DNA of 64,000 nucleotides. Source: Sipunculus nudus (lineage: Eukaryota > Annelida > Sipuncula > Golfingiida > Sipunculidae). The number at the start of each line of letters is the position of its first letter. Position 1 is the stretch's first letter. Below are positions 48,100-60,099 of the stretch, piece after piece. The position numbers and the translations under genes are program-made. The notes beneath the pieces were generated by a model that did not search any database, had not been told where the DNA came from, and worked only from the letters and a program-made list of their open reading frames with translations. Location: positions 3,621,318-3,685,317 of the forward strand of contig CM049314.1 of NCBI GenBank assembly GCA_026874595.1. The letters run 5' to 3'.

Positions 48100-48330
48100 T
48101 TGTAAGTTTTTTCTCCATACGCCTGGCACTCTTCACAAAAAATTTCTTTGATTATATACACCATGGAACCTTGCATTGGCCCTATTTGACAAAGGACATA
48201 CGCAGGCGTAATGTAGTTACACTTGGGGTCACACTTGCTTAATTTTTTGTTTGTCAAATCCCCGCGGATTTGGCAAATGGGGAAAAATATAATATTCTCT
48301 TTCTTTGTTTTATTGCCGCCGTTGCAAAAG
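48100..48330 (-). pseudogene. Possible Penelope-like element GIY-YIG fragment
   Basis: In the minus-strand frame 48431-48060 the segment KCDPKCNYI is followed some 20 residues later by GSMVYIIKEIFCEECQAYGEKT. Penelope-like retroelement C-termini have a CxxxxC cluster followed by VVYxIxCxxCxxxYVGET, so spacing and order fit loosely, with the GIY-YIG tyrosine-glycine pair present as YGEKT. The similarity is short and the neighbouring sequence is not recognisable, so this is tentative. Confidence 0.3.
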
Positions 48331-48439
48331 GTTTCCATGAGTCGTAATATAAATCCGCTTAATAAACTCGCAATCCCCTCTGAAGCATCACAGTGCTTTA
48401 AATTAGAATAATTGAAATGGTTGCTGAACATACATTCTT

Positions 48440-51400
48440 GTTGTGTCTTAGGGCCATGTAAATTTCAGACATTTTCAGATTTTTCCTAGATTCCCTGAAG
48501 TGTAACAGTACAAATATTTTTCCTCTCAATTTCACCACTACCTTACTACCTTACTACCTTACGTATTAATACTTTTCTTCTTGTAATGATGAAAGGTATA
48601 TTTTTTACACTCAAAGTGTAGAATATTTTATCGGCGGGGTTTGTAATGTTTTCCGAATACTCTAAACTATGCTGGCTTTTAGATATTCCTGCGAACTCAG
48701 TTTTGGATATAACCTCCACGCAGGGTCTATTGTACTATTCTTGACATCGATTAGATAAATCCTCTATGAAGAAACCCTAAGCAGAAAACAGAAAATATTC
48801 GACAAAATGGCTCTAAGCATGTGACTGCGAGGGCGTGATTATGGAAATTCAGAAAAAATTAGCCGCTTTCGATATGACGTCACATCGCTCGTTCATATAA
48901 AAGTATGCAATACACTGATGTCTATTTGGTGCATGTGGTGCATGAGGCCTTTTCATGATAGTGTGAAAAAAAAAAATAAAATACAGTCTGTATGCTTGCC
49001 TTGAGATCAAGGTCACTTTGTCCTCCACACATAAGTTGCTCACACAGGCTATACGAGCGGATGTTTCTTGAGGCCGAATCCTTACATTACCTTGTTCGGA
49101 GTTATGTGTGGATTGAGACTCTATTCGTTTTGACCCACGCCGAGGTAACGCCATACCGATACATATTATACTCATCTTATGTTCATTTTATTTTTTTCAT
49201 TTTTTTTTCTATTACAGACACCTTTTGCGAATGAAAAGTTGATTGAAAAAAAATGTTTATACATACCTTCCAAACTAATGTTTTCTACAAGAACAAGCAG
49301 AGCTTGATTTGATTATACTCCATATCGTTGTTGATATGGCAGGTAAAGAGCAATATCTTCTTAGATACAGGCTTAATTTATTCAATAAGACACACATATT
49401 CCAACATGTAACAACATTATTTGTAAAAATGTGTAAGATTAAAGAAAATGATTGAAGAAAATGTAAATGTGTATATAAAAATAGGATAAAAGCCGAATGG
49501 TATTTCTTTGGATGGTTATATTTCAGTTATAGTCGGAACTGCTACGAATTATTTAGGAGGTGGCGGCGGCTAGATACGCTGTTGAATAAAACCATTAAAG
49601 GGTACTTAGTAGCCTTTTATATAATAGAGTCTGAAGAAAAAAAAAAAACAAAAACGACTGTATTTTTGAGGTTCAGCCTAAGTATTCAGTCGGGTTACCC
49701 TAATGATAAGATTAATCTCTAGCTAAGAGGGAGGTCCAGGGGGTTCAGACCTTTCTTTTTCAGCCGATGCAACATTGTGTAAGGGTTTCAGACCAGTTGT
49801 TGCGGCTTGTAATTAGTCCTGGATGGTTGAACCCCTCCTTTTTCTAAATCTTGGATCCGCGACTGGATACGCAAACCAAGGAACAGACAGAGACCGTTAC
49901 AGAATAGAAGGCGATGAAGAACATTAAAAAAGATGTTAATTTAGTCGGAACGGCGGCTATGGAATATACCTTCTCCGCCTCACCAGCGCATCCAATGAGA
50001 TACGGGAACCTGACGACATTTTGCCAAATTATGTATTAGAAACATTGAATGTGTCCGACACAACATGTCATAGTCTATTACGGCAGAATTTAGGGGATGC
50101 GACAAACTCACCTGAAAATGACTTCAATTCATCTGAAATGTTGGTTATAATAGGAACCATATGCAAGATATCAATGCAAGTAATCCCTGTAAATCTTGGA
50201 CATTTGGCACACCTAACCTTACAATATGGGCACGGGGACCATGGTAAAATACCTACTCACTGTTAGTACATGAACACTTAAGCTTAGTTGCTGCTGCTGT
50301 TTCCTTGACGTTTCCAATGGTTCCTTCTAATTTATTTGTTAGGAGGCCAATAACGATTGCTTTTACATTCAACATATTGTATCATGAAAAAAACTGGTAA
50401 TACTTGAACGGCTTCCTACGTATATATTGTGTTTCTATAGGCTCTGTATTCAAGTTTTCATCCTAACTAACATGCATAAACTATATATGCGTAAAGGTGA
50501 TATTTTTATATTTTTCTTTTTCGGCCCGACCGTAAAAGCAACTAATAAATTACATATATCTGCTAAGTGTCATGTCTTGTGGCTACTAGGGAACTGCACC
50601 TGTTTAACAAGGCTGGTAATTGTTTTCTTTGGTACATACGGCAAGCATGTACATACCTTTTGTGTGCAGTAAAGCTAGTGTCTAGTCCGCATGGTGTTTT
50701 TGTGCGCTAAGCGTGTGATGATTTGATTTTTGTTGGGGGTCATGGTGGTCGAGTACTATAATAAATGTGACTGGAACAGTCCCTGAGAAAATATAAATTT
50801 ATAAATTGTAAAGGTGCCCTTTTATCTCCATAATTAAAAGTAACACCTTAAATCCATCTGAGAATTTTTTTTTCGTTCTGAGCAATACACTCGGCAACCA
50901 TACATGAACTGGACTTGTTATATTATTGGCACAGCAAAATCAACCAACGATAAAGTCAGCTTCTAACAAAACAATGTTTTGTCACCTAGACACTAGTCTT
51001 AAACAAAGCAATACAATAAAATGATAATACTTCAGAGAAACAGGGCCTAATTCCAACATATTGCGATACTAAAAACACATTGAGATTGTGTACACAAATG
51101 TATTAAGCACTTGTTTCAAATGAGTGCATATTGAGATTACACTGGCCCATTGATGCGACCCTAGCAAACACCTGTGCATACAAACAAGGTATCATTAGGC
51201 CCATTAGGTCATGCATCTTACTTCATGATGTCACAGAGGCATACGTGTATTAAATTACATGTTTGTTGCACAGCAAGTCAGGGTGCCTCAACATGAGATA
51301 TTTTCATACTTTTATTATGAACGACAAATTTCCATATAAATGAAAAGGGATTAATAATAGATTTATAAGGATATTATTCCAGGGCGGGGAATCACCATAA

Positions 51401-51487
51401 ACACGTACTGAAAACATTCGTATTTAAGTGTGCATCTGATTGCAATTTTAATTATGGTACAGATAATCTTGATTCAAGTCTTAGTCC
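48440..51487. other. Unannotated 3-kb interval, no gene seen
   Basis: AT-rich sequence with scattered short frames (50021-50266 and 50427-50672 among them), none with recognised domains or good splice borders. Confidence 0.4.
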
Positions 51488-52145
51488 CCGGGATACATCG
51501 ATTTAATTGCAAAATTTTATCGTTAAGCTTAGGTTTATTTTCCATTGTAGTATACTTTGGGACATTAGAAAATGGCAGTCTTCAGTTGCACAGACGGTAG
51601 TTCTGCCCTTCAGCTAAAAAAAAAGCAACACCCCCCCCCCCCCCTATATCGGTGATTTGCCACAATCATGCCATACAACCTTCGGATCACAATATTTCTA
51701 GAATGCCTTGGCAGATATGGATAATCTTGGTATCTAGTTGTATGTGTTCAAGCATTGCCGACATGATAAGCATGATTTCACGGCCACTTGAGGTCAAAAT
51801 CAAGGCCAAAGGTCAAGGTCAATGTCACTTTGAAGCCCTAAAAGCAGATGATATCCTATTTTTATATTTAAATCTTTATATGTATTATGATTTTGACACA
51901 ATCTCACAGTTTCAGTGGAATCATGCAGTGGAAGATTGATTAATTAAGGTTCCGATAAAGTGAATTTCAAAGCATATAGTTACTTATTTCAAGGTCATGG
52001 TCATCAGTTACACGAAACAAATAGGGTTTGGTTGATCTGTTGTATGCTAATACAGAATTGGAGTACACTTATCTGATTAATTAAAAGATCATTCTCTTAT
52101 TCACTTGCGGAATGTACATACACTTTAAATAGTCGAAGTTTCCAA
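51488..52145 (+). mobile_element. Dispersed repeat, arm 1 of an inverted pair
   Basis: From CCGGGATACATCGATTTAAT onward, this segment matches the reverse complement of 55055-55675 along nearly its full length at roughly 80% by eye. It contains CCAAAGGTCAAGGTCAATGT (about 51806) and a poly-C run (51630-51644). A frame encoding ICHNHAIQPSDHNIS...MPWQIWIILVSSCM stays open in both copies. No terminal motif identifies its class. Confidence 0.75.
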
Positions 52146-55054
52146 ATATAAATTAATTCTTCTTATTGTCCAGCTTCTCAAACAGTACCAGTTTCAGTTT
52201 TGAAGACGACGAACAAGTACTTTTGCGCTCTTTTTTGGATTAGTAAGTGCCAAGATATGAACCGTGTTTGATACACACTTTTTCCCAACAAGATTCCGTA
52301 GAGAAAAGCAAAGCAAACTCTGTCAAAGCTCAGTTCCCTTGACCCCGCCAACCTTCCCCCGCTTCTGTCCTTGAGCAAAATCTCCAGGGTCAAACTTGTC
52401 AACCATATCTGGGCAAATGCGCACAAGGCTCATATAAATGAATGGGACCCCTGAATCGAGGTTGGATGAGGGAGAAAATTTCATCCCTAAATTATTTGAT
52501 GGAGAGCGAGTTCCGGATAACCTGTTTCATGAGGAAAATGAGACAGGGGTCGATGACATGAGCGATATTGATAATTATGAAGAAGACAGTGAGAGTGACA
52601 AAGGGAGCAGTGTTCAAATCAGGGAATATATAAACTCACTTAACGTGATAATTATTTAAGCTAATGAGCGTATTTCATGCACAAATCAATATTCAACTTA
52701 GTTTTAAATGTATACTAGAAATTAGATTAATTTTTTTATTTGTTAGGTTATTAGCATTAATTTTAAATCATTATCTTAAATTTTGCCCAATTTCGACCAT
52801 GGCACATTTTTTCCCTTTTAACACTGTTGATTTCATTTACACAGCACATACACATGAAGATTGAATCTTTTAATATCTGAAATATCAAAGAAATTGATGA
52901 AAAAAATTCAAAGAACTGATTTAGAAAAGTATATTTTTAACAATTTACTTAGGCCATGTCAACTGTTTTTCATACCAACCTCACCCATTACATTTATTTA
53001 TACAGCCCAAGTATTATGTAACCCAATACCGGCATCTGCCCTAGCTCAGCTTGGATGGGCTTCCACTCTGCCTTCACTCCCCCCCCCCCCCCCCTTCCAC
53101 TCTGCCGTACACGCCCCCCCCCCCCGGATGATGAGTCAACTACATTAATATTGTAATTTTTCATATTTGATTCATTTTGGATTATGAATTGTATCACAAG
53201 GTGTTAAAATTATTAAAGTGAACATTTAATTATGTCCACAAAGTGATGAATTGCTACTAAATTGTGGATGTTTATAAGAAGAGGACTTCCTTACATCAGA
53301 ACAGTAAAACCTTTGAATATTTTTTTCACCAGCCCTATTCAGTCGCCTGCATGTCACCCTTTTTGACTTGTCAGGCTGATTACACACGCTTCAAGCGGGG
53401 TATACCGGGCAGCTTGCTCGCTCTTGGCAGGCCACATCTGGCCCCAGGTGCCCAACCCCCTCCCCTAGTAGTTGTTTTGGTCAACAACATATCGATAAAC
53501 AATTATGATTTTTATATGTGTTTATAATAACAACTTAAAAAAAATTAATGGAAAAGGGAATTAATATTTAATGAGTAATAGGGAAAACTTGTAATTACTG
53601 ATGTTGTATGGATCTTATATGAATGGCCCTAAGCGTATTCCATAGGACACCATGTAGTCACCTTTGGACATTTTTCATTTCAAACTTAATAATGAAAAAA
53701 AAAATATTTATACTTTTAGGGATGATATGAAGCTTATCAATGATAGACAAGGCTGCAGTTGATTATATAAAAAGTAATCTAAATTTACAGGTGTTTTCCA
53801 AGTGTTTCAGTTCGTTAATTTATATTATTTGCAAAATTTAGAAAAAAATAAAATATGTAAAAAATTAAAAATTTTACCCAGATTAATACTCATAACATAT
53901 GTCATTCTTTATGACTTATGATATCAAGAGTTATGGCGATAACAGATGTCACTTGATAATATGTAAATAATCAAAAATTTATATTAAAGATCCCTTTATT
54001 AGATAATCTCGAAATTGCTCCTATTATAAGTTATTGGGTGTTCTAATCCTTGAGGTATTTTTTACATGTGTATTAGTTATACAGCTGAGATTTCTGTTCA
54101 TTATTTCTATATATATTAAAAAATAAAATTATTCAAATGTGATTAAACAAATCAGAGATTAGACAAGTTCTCATTATGTCTACAATGTTAATAATTGTCC
54201 AAACACTCTGCTATGACCAGGGTGTAAAACATAAATTAAATATATGTTAAACATAAATTAAAGCCGTAAATCCAGTTACGTATGAATCTTATTTTTAGGG
54301 ACATTATCAGAGCAGCATAGTGCCTAATCTCGCAAACTCTCAGTTCAGTTCTGCTTTTTGCAAATGTTTCCCAGCAAAACCATCCTAGCACTTCACACAA
54401 GGCTGTTTGACACCTTTTTATGGTTCTGCGTGTATATAAACACAGTCCACGTGTGTCTGTTTACCATAACAAGGCCGCGTGACCGGAGGCCCGATAATGA
54501 GCCTCAACACGCAATGTTTCAGTCGGCGGGAACATGTATTACATTTTCGGGGCCAAGTCAGACCGCATGATTGACAGGTGTTGTGGTTGAGTCCCGAGCG
54601 ATGTGTTATGTAGACAATTGTGATTGCGCCCGGTCAACTGTTGTAATTGTAAACAGGAGAAAGCAAACAATTTCAGGAAAATATTTTTGGAGGTACACAT
54701 TTATTTTAAAGGGAAGAAGCTATTTGTCGTGTTAATATGACATGCTTTAAGGTGAAAGGGTCCCCCTTTAAAGGTGTGAATTTGTATGTCTTAGATTCTC
54801 AACAATTGTGTTTGACTTAAACTGAATACATACTCATGAAATACAATTTACATGATTAAACTGACAAAAAGATTTATACTTGTAGCATCAGTCAAGTCAC
54901 TAAATTTCCAAATGTAAATTATTTAAATTGACATTAAACCTCTTTGCTATATAGCAGGATTTCATCAAAAGCTTTCATAACCATGATTCCTTTGTCTAAA
55001 CCAGTTGGTTGTTATACCTATAATAGGTATTAAGAAGAATTGATATAATGTTTT
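52146..55054. other. Spacer between inverted repeat arms, no confirmed gene
   Basis: Holds a short acidic open frame at 52438-52659 (MNGTPESRLDEGENF...) of unknown meaning, two poly-C runs (about 53080-53126), and otherwise AT-rich unique sequence. Confidence 0.45.
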
Positions 55055-55675
55055 GAAACATTAAAGTGGATGTACGTTCCACCAGTGAATAAGAGATTCA
55101 ACTCTTGATTAATAAGTATAGTCGAACTCCTCTATATTACCACACAACGGATCAAGCTGACCTTATAAGTTGTTTCGCATACCTGATGACCAAGTCCTTA
55201 AACCAAGTTACTTGGCTTTGAAAACAACTTTATTTGAAACTCATTCAATCAATCTCCCATTGAAACTGTAATACTGTGTCAAAATAAAAATATATAGAGA
55301 GAGATTTCGTGCAAAAACAGGCTATCATCTGCTTTTAAGGTCTTGAAATGACCGTGACCTTGACCTTTAGACTTGATCTTGACCTCAGATGGCCACGAAA
55401 TAATGTCGGCCATGCTTGACAACATACAACTAGATACCAAGATCATCCAAATCTGCCAAGGCATTCCAGAAATATTGTGATCCGAAGGTTGCATAGCATG
55501 ATTGTGGCAAATCACCGATATAGGGGTAGGGGTGGGCCTTTTGAGCTGCAGGGCAGAACTACCGTTTTTGCAACTTAAGACTGCCATTTTTTTATGCCCT
55601 AAGGTATACTACAATGAAAAATAAACCTAAGATTAACGATAAAATTTTGCAATTAAATCGATGTATCCCGGGACT
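55055..55675 (-). mobile_element. Dispersed repeat, arm 2 of an inverted pair
   Basis: Reverse-complement counterpart of 51488-52145. Its minus-strand frame (55587-55279) encodes ICHNHAMQPSDHNISGMPWQ, then IWMILVSSCMLSSMADIIS and KGQGHGHFKTLKADD, nearly the same peptide as in arm 1. The poly-C run of arm 1 is replaced by a short mixed sequence here, which shows slippage since the copies separated. Confidence 0.75.
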
Positions 55676-56489
55676 ATCTGCTTGATCTGCGGAATATTCA
55701 GTCAAACCATTTTTGATGACTTTTTAATACATTATTACTAGGCTTTAATTTGCAGAGAGTTTATACTGTCATTTTGCGTTCTGCCAAAAAGACCATTGTA
55801 TTCAAGCAGTATAAACATTACATATACAAGTGGTCTCTTACATTCCTGTGCATTCTTTTTTCAAAAGGCATTAGCATTTCAAATAATCCATATTAATGAA
55901 AATATGGTAGGGTATAAAATATAAATGAAAGTGATCTAGTTCTGTGTGTTCATGTAATTAAAGAACATATATTTATGCTGTGCAGGGTCCTTCCAGAAAG
56001 GTCTGTGTTTTATAAGCTAGGACAGTTGTTATTTATTACATGTGCCATGTGTCTTGCAATATCCCGAATAGACCAATAATAAACGTATTATTAATCTGCT
56101 TGTTAACAAAAAATATGTTTAATTCAACACTTTTTCTAAATGTTCTACTCCAAAAGAATAAAATATCCGTTATAATAAATGTACGAAATTACAATATCAT
56201 TTACATCGTTCCTTCTGTTGCAGGTTCTGTTGAGTTGTATGCCATAACATTTATTTACTTTAATTATATTTAGTATAATGCTTTACAAGACGGCTCTAAG
56301 CACAATCATGTCTTGATCATACGGGACAAATGGATCGCAAATATATTCAAACAGTATATGAAATTTGCTAGATTTAAAAGGGAACCGTTTAAATGGACCA
56401 ATGGCGCGATAATTTTCAACTCAAAACAAACTCTATATTGTTTTTTATAAAGGCCTGTCGGAGAACATATCCACTCAACAGGAAAAATA
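55676..56489. other. Unannotated interval, no gene seen
   Basis: AT-rich, with one acceptor-like CGTTCCTTCTGTTGCAG ending at about 56222 that leads into no recognisable exon. Confidence 0.4.
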
Positions 56490-57250
56490 TGTTGTAATTA
56501 AACCCAAAGTAGGCCTAAATAATATGTTACAAGTATGCCTATAGTAAGCCTATACAATATGTTATAAATAAGCCTATAGTAGGCCTATAAAAATGTTATA
56601 AGTAAGCTTATAGTAAGCCTATATAATGTTGTAGGAAAGATTATAGTAAGCCTTTACAATATGTTATAAGTATGCCCACAGTAAGCCTGAATAATAAATT
56701 ATAGGTAAGCCGATAGTAAGCTTATATGATGTTGTGTGCCAGTAATTGTAAGCCTATACAGTATGTTATAAGTAAGCCTATAGTAAGCCTATACACTGTT
56801 ATAAGTAAGGTTATGGAAAATCTTTACAATATGTCATAAGTAAGCTTATAGTAAGCCTATATAAAGTTATAGGTAAGATTATAGTAAATCTTTACAATAT
56901 GTTATAAATAAGCCTATAGTAAGCTTATATAATGTTATAAGTAAGATTATAGTAAATCTTTACAATATGTTATTAATAAGCCTATAGTGAGAGAAAATAT
57001 AATGGTGTAAGTAAGTTTTTAGTAAATCTTTACAATATATTATAAATAAGCCTATAGTAAGAGAAAATATAATGTTGTAAGTAAGTTTATAGTAAATCAT
57101 TACAATATGTTATAAATAAGCCTATAGTAAGCCTATATAATGTTTTAAGTAAGATTATAGTAAATCTATACAATATGTTATAAGAAAGCTAATAGTAAGC
57201 CTATATAATGTTATATGTAAGATCATAGTAAATCTTTACAATATGTTACT
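56490..57250. repeat. Degenerate tandem repeat of about 60-70 bp, AT-rich
   Basis: Alternating segments GCCTATAGTAAGCCTATATA and AATCTTTACAATATGTTATA recur about 11-12 times with variable spacing. Copies are much more diverged than those of the large arrays, so this array is older or less homogenised. Confidence 0.85.
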
Positions 57251-57927
57251 ATGCCACTTTCAGCATGCATACTATTTCAGCAACGTTCGCCTCAATGTAA
57301 AGTGCAGTTGCTTTGTACCACCTCCACGACGGTAACAGTAATTCGCTGAAATATTGTAAATTAAAGACGTTTCAAAGTAGCCTACATGTACAAGCTTGGA
57401 ATGTTAGAAGAAATATTGGATAGCAACATATAAAAAATCATCCTGTATTACACACCAAAATACAAACATGACAGCTCTTCTTTCCTTAAACAATAAATCG
57501 GTCCCTTTCAAAGTCTGCAGAATTTACAGTAGAATATTTCATACGACAACCGTACGTGTATCAAGTAACCTTAAACGATCATCACGTAACCTTTAAATCC
57601 AGATACACAAATATCGCAATCTTCAGGGCTTGAAAAAAAATTTCTTGATCGATGTGCGTACAGGCTTTGTTGCCATATAGCTGGCACAAACACAAAAACC
57701 CAGTAAATAAAAATATATGTCATAAACACATCAAACCAAGCATAATTTGTCACATTTTGATTATAGATTATACACATACATATCATTTTCATGTTGTATA
57801 ACTCAAAATAACAAGCTTGAGAATGCCTGAAATATCAAGCTATTTAATAATATTATTAACCTTTATATTCCGTGTATTAACAGTGGAAAATGCCTCCCTT
57901 TTCTTGATTTGCCTCATGTTTAGTCAG
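57251..57927. other. Upstream flank or intron of the second SLC16-like gene
   Basis: No coding exon for the paralogue's N-terminus could be identified here. The exon at 57928 begins in phase 2, so a first coding exon must lie upstream. Confidence 0.4.
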
Positions 57928-58127
57928 CCCAACAAATGATCACCCGGTATTGGATCAAGGGTATTCTTGGATCATCCTAATCGCAACATTTGTCGTCCAA
58001 TGTCTCCTGACTATCAATGTCTCATCGCCTGGCACTTACCTCCCAGAATTTGTTGATTACTTCCGGGTCAACAAAGCGGATGCAGCTTTAGTTGGTTCGC
58101 TCACTCCTGGAATTGCAGGACTCGCTG
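57928..58127 (+). CDS. Second SLC16-like gene, exon with TM1 and TM2
   Basis: Encodes PTNDHPVLDQGYSW, then TM1, YLPEFVDYFRVNKADAALVG and TM2, ending GLAG with donor GCTG|GTAAGT. About two thirds of the residues from VLD onward are identical by eye to coding exon 2 of the upstream SLC16-like gene, and both exon ends have the same phases (2 and 1). The acceptor is taken as TTTAGTCAG (ends 57927), the one that gives the matching phase; TTTAG (ends 57923) is the alternative. The remaining exons are not in 58128-64000, so the gene continues beyond the window across the 82-bp array. Confidence 0.82.
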
Positions 58128-58472
58128 GTAAGTATTATAGTTCAGGTATAATACGTCTATAACATTAGATTACAATTATCTATATCTATATATTGTATGC
58201 CAAATGAAGTTGGGGGGGGGGGGGGACACCCAACTACTGTGCCTCGACCCGGGTATGCCCGTATAGGTCCTGTATGGTCGGAACGCTTTCAAGTATGCCC
58301 CAAGGAGATGTGGGGGTATTATCCATGTTTTCCCTTAAACCCCAAGAAGTTTGACACTATTTAGTTTTTAGTATTTTTAGAAACCATGCCAGTGTATCCT
58401 GTGGTGAACCTACAGCCCCAAATATCGTATTTAGACAGAAAGTATTCTACATGCGCAAAAGATATATGAGTA

Positions 58473-58476
<4 letters not shown>

Positions 58477-58503
<27 letters not shown>
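58477..58503. repeat. (TAA)n microsatellite
   Basis: About nine TAA units in a row within the intron of the second SLC16-like gene. Confidence 0.9.
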
Positions 58504-58505
<2 letters not shown>

Positions 58506-58780
58506 AGAATTTTAAAGGCATTTTATTCATTCCAGGTCTACAGGTCCAAGGATAATACTGTCGAATGTGTAAAATTCTTCTATAACTCTATACTTACGTT
58601 TAAACAACTTTAAATACGTCATCATAGTTTCCAGATTCGAAAGTTCACTTGCACATTTTATGCAGTCTTTATCCGAAATTATGTAAAAAAAATATCTCCG
58701 CATTTCTTCATAATTAGATTCAAGGAACATAACAGGATAATAATAGCTATTTATTTATGTGATAGATCGGCAGGCTTTTT

Positions 58781-59130
58781 TTGTCCCTCCTTTTGTATGG
58801 TTTCACGGTGAGACCGACCGCTTAGATACAATATTCCTCAAAATGGAGTTTTAATCAGTTTTGATATTCAAAAGTTACTGTGTATTACTATTTTACTCTA
58901 ATCAGTGCTTGACCTGTCTTATGGAATTGATTCCCTTTTAATTAGAAATCTTTTTATTGTCCCTCCTTTTGTATGGTGTTCACGGTGAGACCGACCGCTT
59001 AGATACAATATTCCTCAAGAGGGAGTTTTATTCAGTTATTCATATTCAAAAGTTACTGTGTATTACTATTTTACTCTTATCAGTGCTTGACCTGTCTTAT
59101 GGAATTGATTCCCTTTTAATTAGAAATCTC
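58781..59130. repeat. Tandem duplication of about 176 bp, two copies
   Basis: Copy 1 starts TTGTCCCTCCTTTTGTATGG at 58781 and copy 2 at 58957. They agree at nearly every position with a few substitutions and a one-base indel, so the event is fairly recent. Confidence 0.92.
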
Positions 59131-59340
59131 GAATAAATTTAAATATGTTTTCTAAAATGCTAACAATTTCCTGTTCGTGTAAACAAACCCCAGAACAAAG
59201 CCAGAAGGTAGCCAGAAGCCAAGATGCAGATAAAGATATTTCTTACGTAAGCAGGCATTAAAATAAAGAGGCGGATTTTCTCAAACGATAAACTCTTAAA
59301 AAATAGTCCAGAGAACTAATGCAATTCAAAGTTTCCTTAT

Positions 59341-59928
59341 TATCCCCTTGCAACTTCGTTGCGAAAGGGATATAGTAACGCCTCCGTTCGTGCGTCCGTC
59401 CGTCTGTCCGTCCGAAATTGCCTTGTGGATCAATTTCAAGCCAAACCGTATGCCCAAAACCATTCATCTTACACATATGGCTTACCCACCCATGAATGAA
59501 CAAACCTATCGATTTTGAGGTCACGGGATCAAAGGTCACGGACACAGCACCTATTCTTGAAAAAGCTTGTAGACCCATTTTTAGTCAAATCGTTTGACGT
59601 AAACCTTTCATCTTGCACATATGGCTCACCCACCCATAGAGAAAGAAATCTATTGATTTTGAGGTCACGGGGTCAAAGGTCACGGCCACAGCACCCACTT
59701 CTTGATAAAGCTTGTGGACCCATTTTAAGCAAAACCGTTTGACGTAAACCTTTAATCTTGCACATTTGGCTTACCCACCCATGGATGAAGAAACCTATTA
59801 ATTTCGAGGTCACGGGGTCAATGGTCACGGCAACAGCACCCCTCCTCATTTTAACTCTTGCGTAATACACCCCATATCATTATGCTCTCATGCGAGGGGA
59901 TGCTCCGCTTTGCGGTGCCCTTGTTCTA
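59341..59928. mobile_element. Dispersed repeat with three tandem DR1-bearing units
   Basis: It begins with a short hairpin (CCCTTGCAACTTCGTTGCGA, 59345 onward) and a GTCCGTCCGTCTGTCC tract, and ends GCGGTGCCCTTGTTCTAT. Between lie three copies of a segment of about 145 bp with GCTTACCCACCCATG and GAGGTCACGGGGTCAAAGGT. The overall plan (GTCCGTC-rich head, CCCTTGTT tail) recalls the element at 4000-5245, although the internal sequence differs. The open frames on both strands are repeat-driven. Confidence 0.7.
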
Positions 59929-60099
59929 TTATAAAACCCACCCTTACTTCTTGTTGTTGGCTTTCTTTACGCCGGTCCACTTGCTAGAGACACGGTTAAG
60001 TGAACACAGAGCAAAACGTTGACCCGGTATATTGTCTTATGTTCATGTTTTGACAATGGGGAGTATAACAGTTTTTGTTGTTCAGGCCCGCCATATCCC

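Larger units (their letters stand above)
58128..59340 (+). other. Intron of the second SLC16-like gene, first part
   Basis: Contains a poly-G run (about 58210-58225), a (TAA)n tract (58477-58503) and a 176-bp tandem duplication. No exon matching TM3-TM4 was found. Confidence 0.6.

Noticed and set aside
52438-52659. Acidic frame MNGTPESRLDEGENF as a first exon of the second SLC16-like gene
   Set aside because: Its start recalls the first exon of the upstream gene, but no good GT donor in phase 2 was found in it, and the donor-like GTGAGA at 52589 is in phase 1.
55279-55587. 102-codon minus-strand frame as a host gene
   Set aside because: It lies wholly within a dispersed repeat that has a second copy at 51488-52145; best treated as repeat-derived.
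59258-59870. Frames on both strands with FDPVTSKSIGLFIHGWVSHM
   Set aside because: They repeat three times with the internal tandem units of the dispersed element and are not gene-like.
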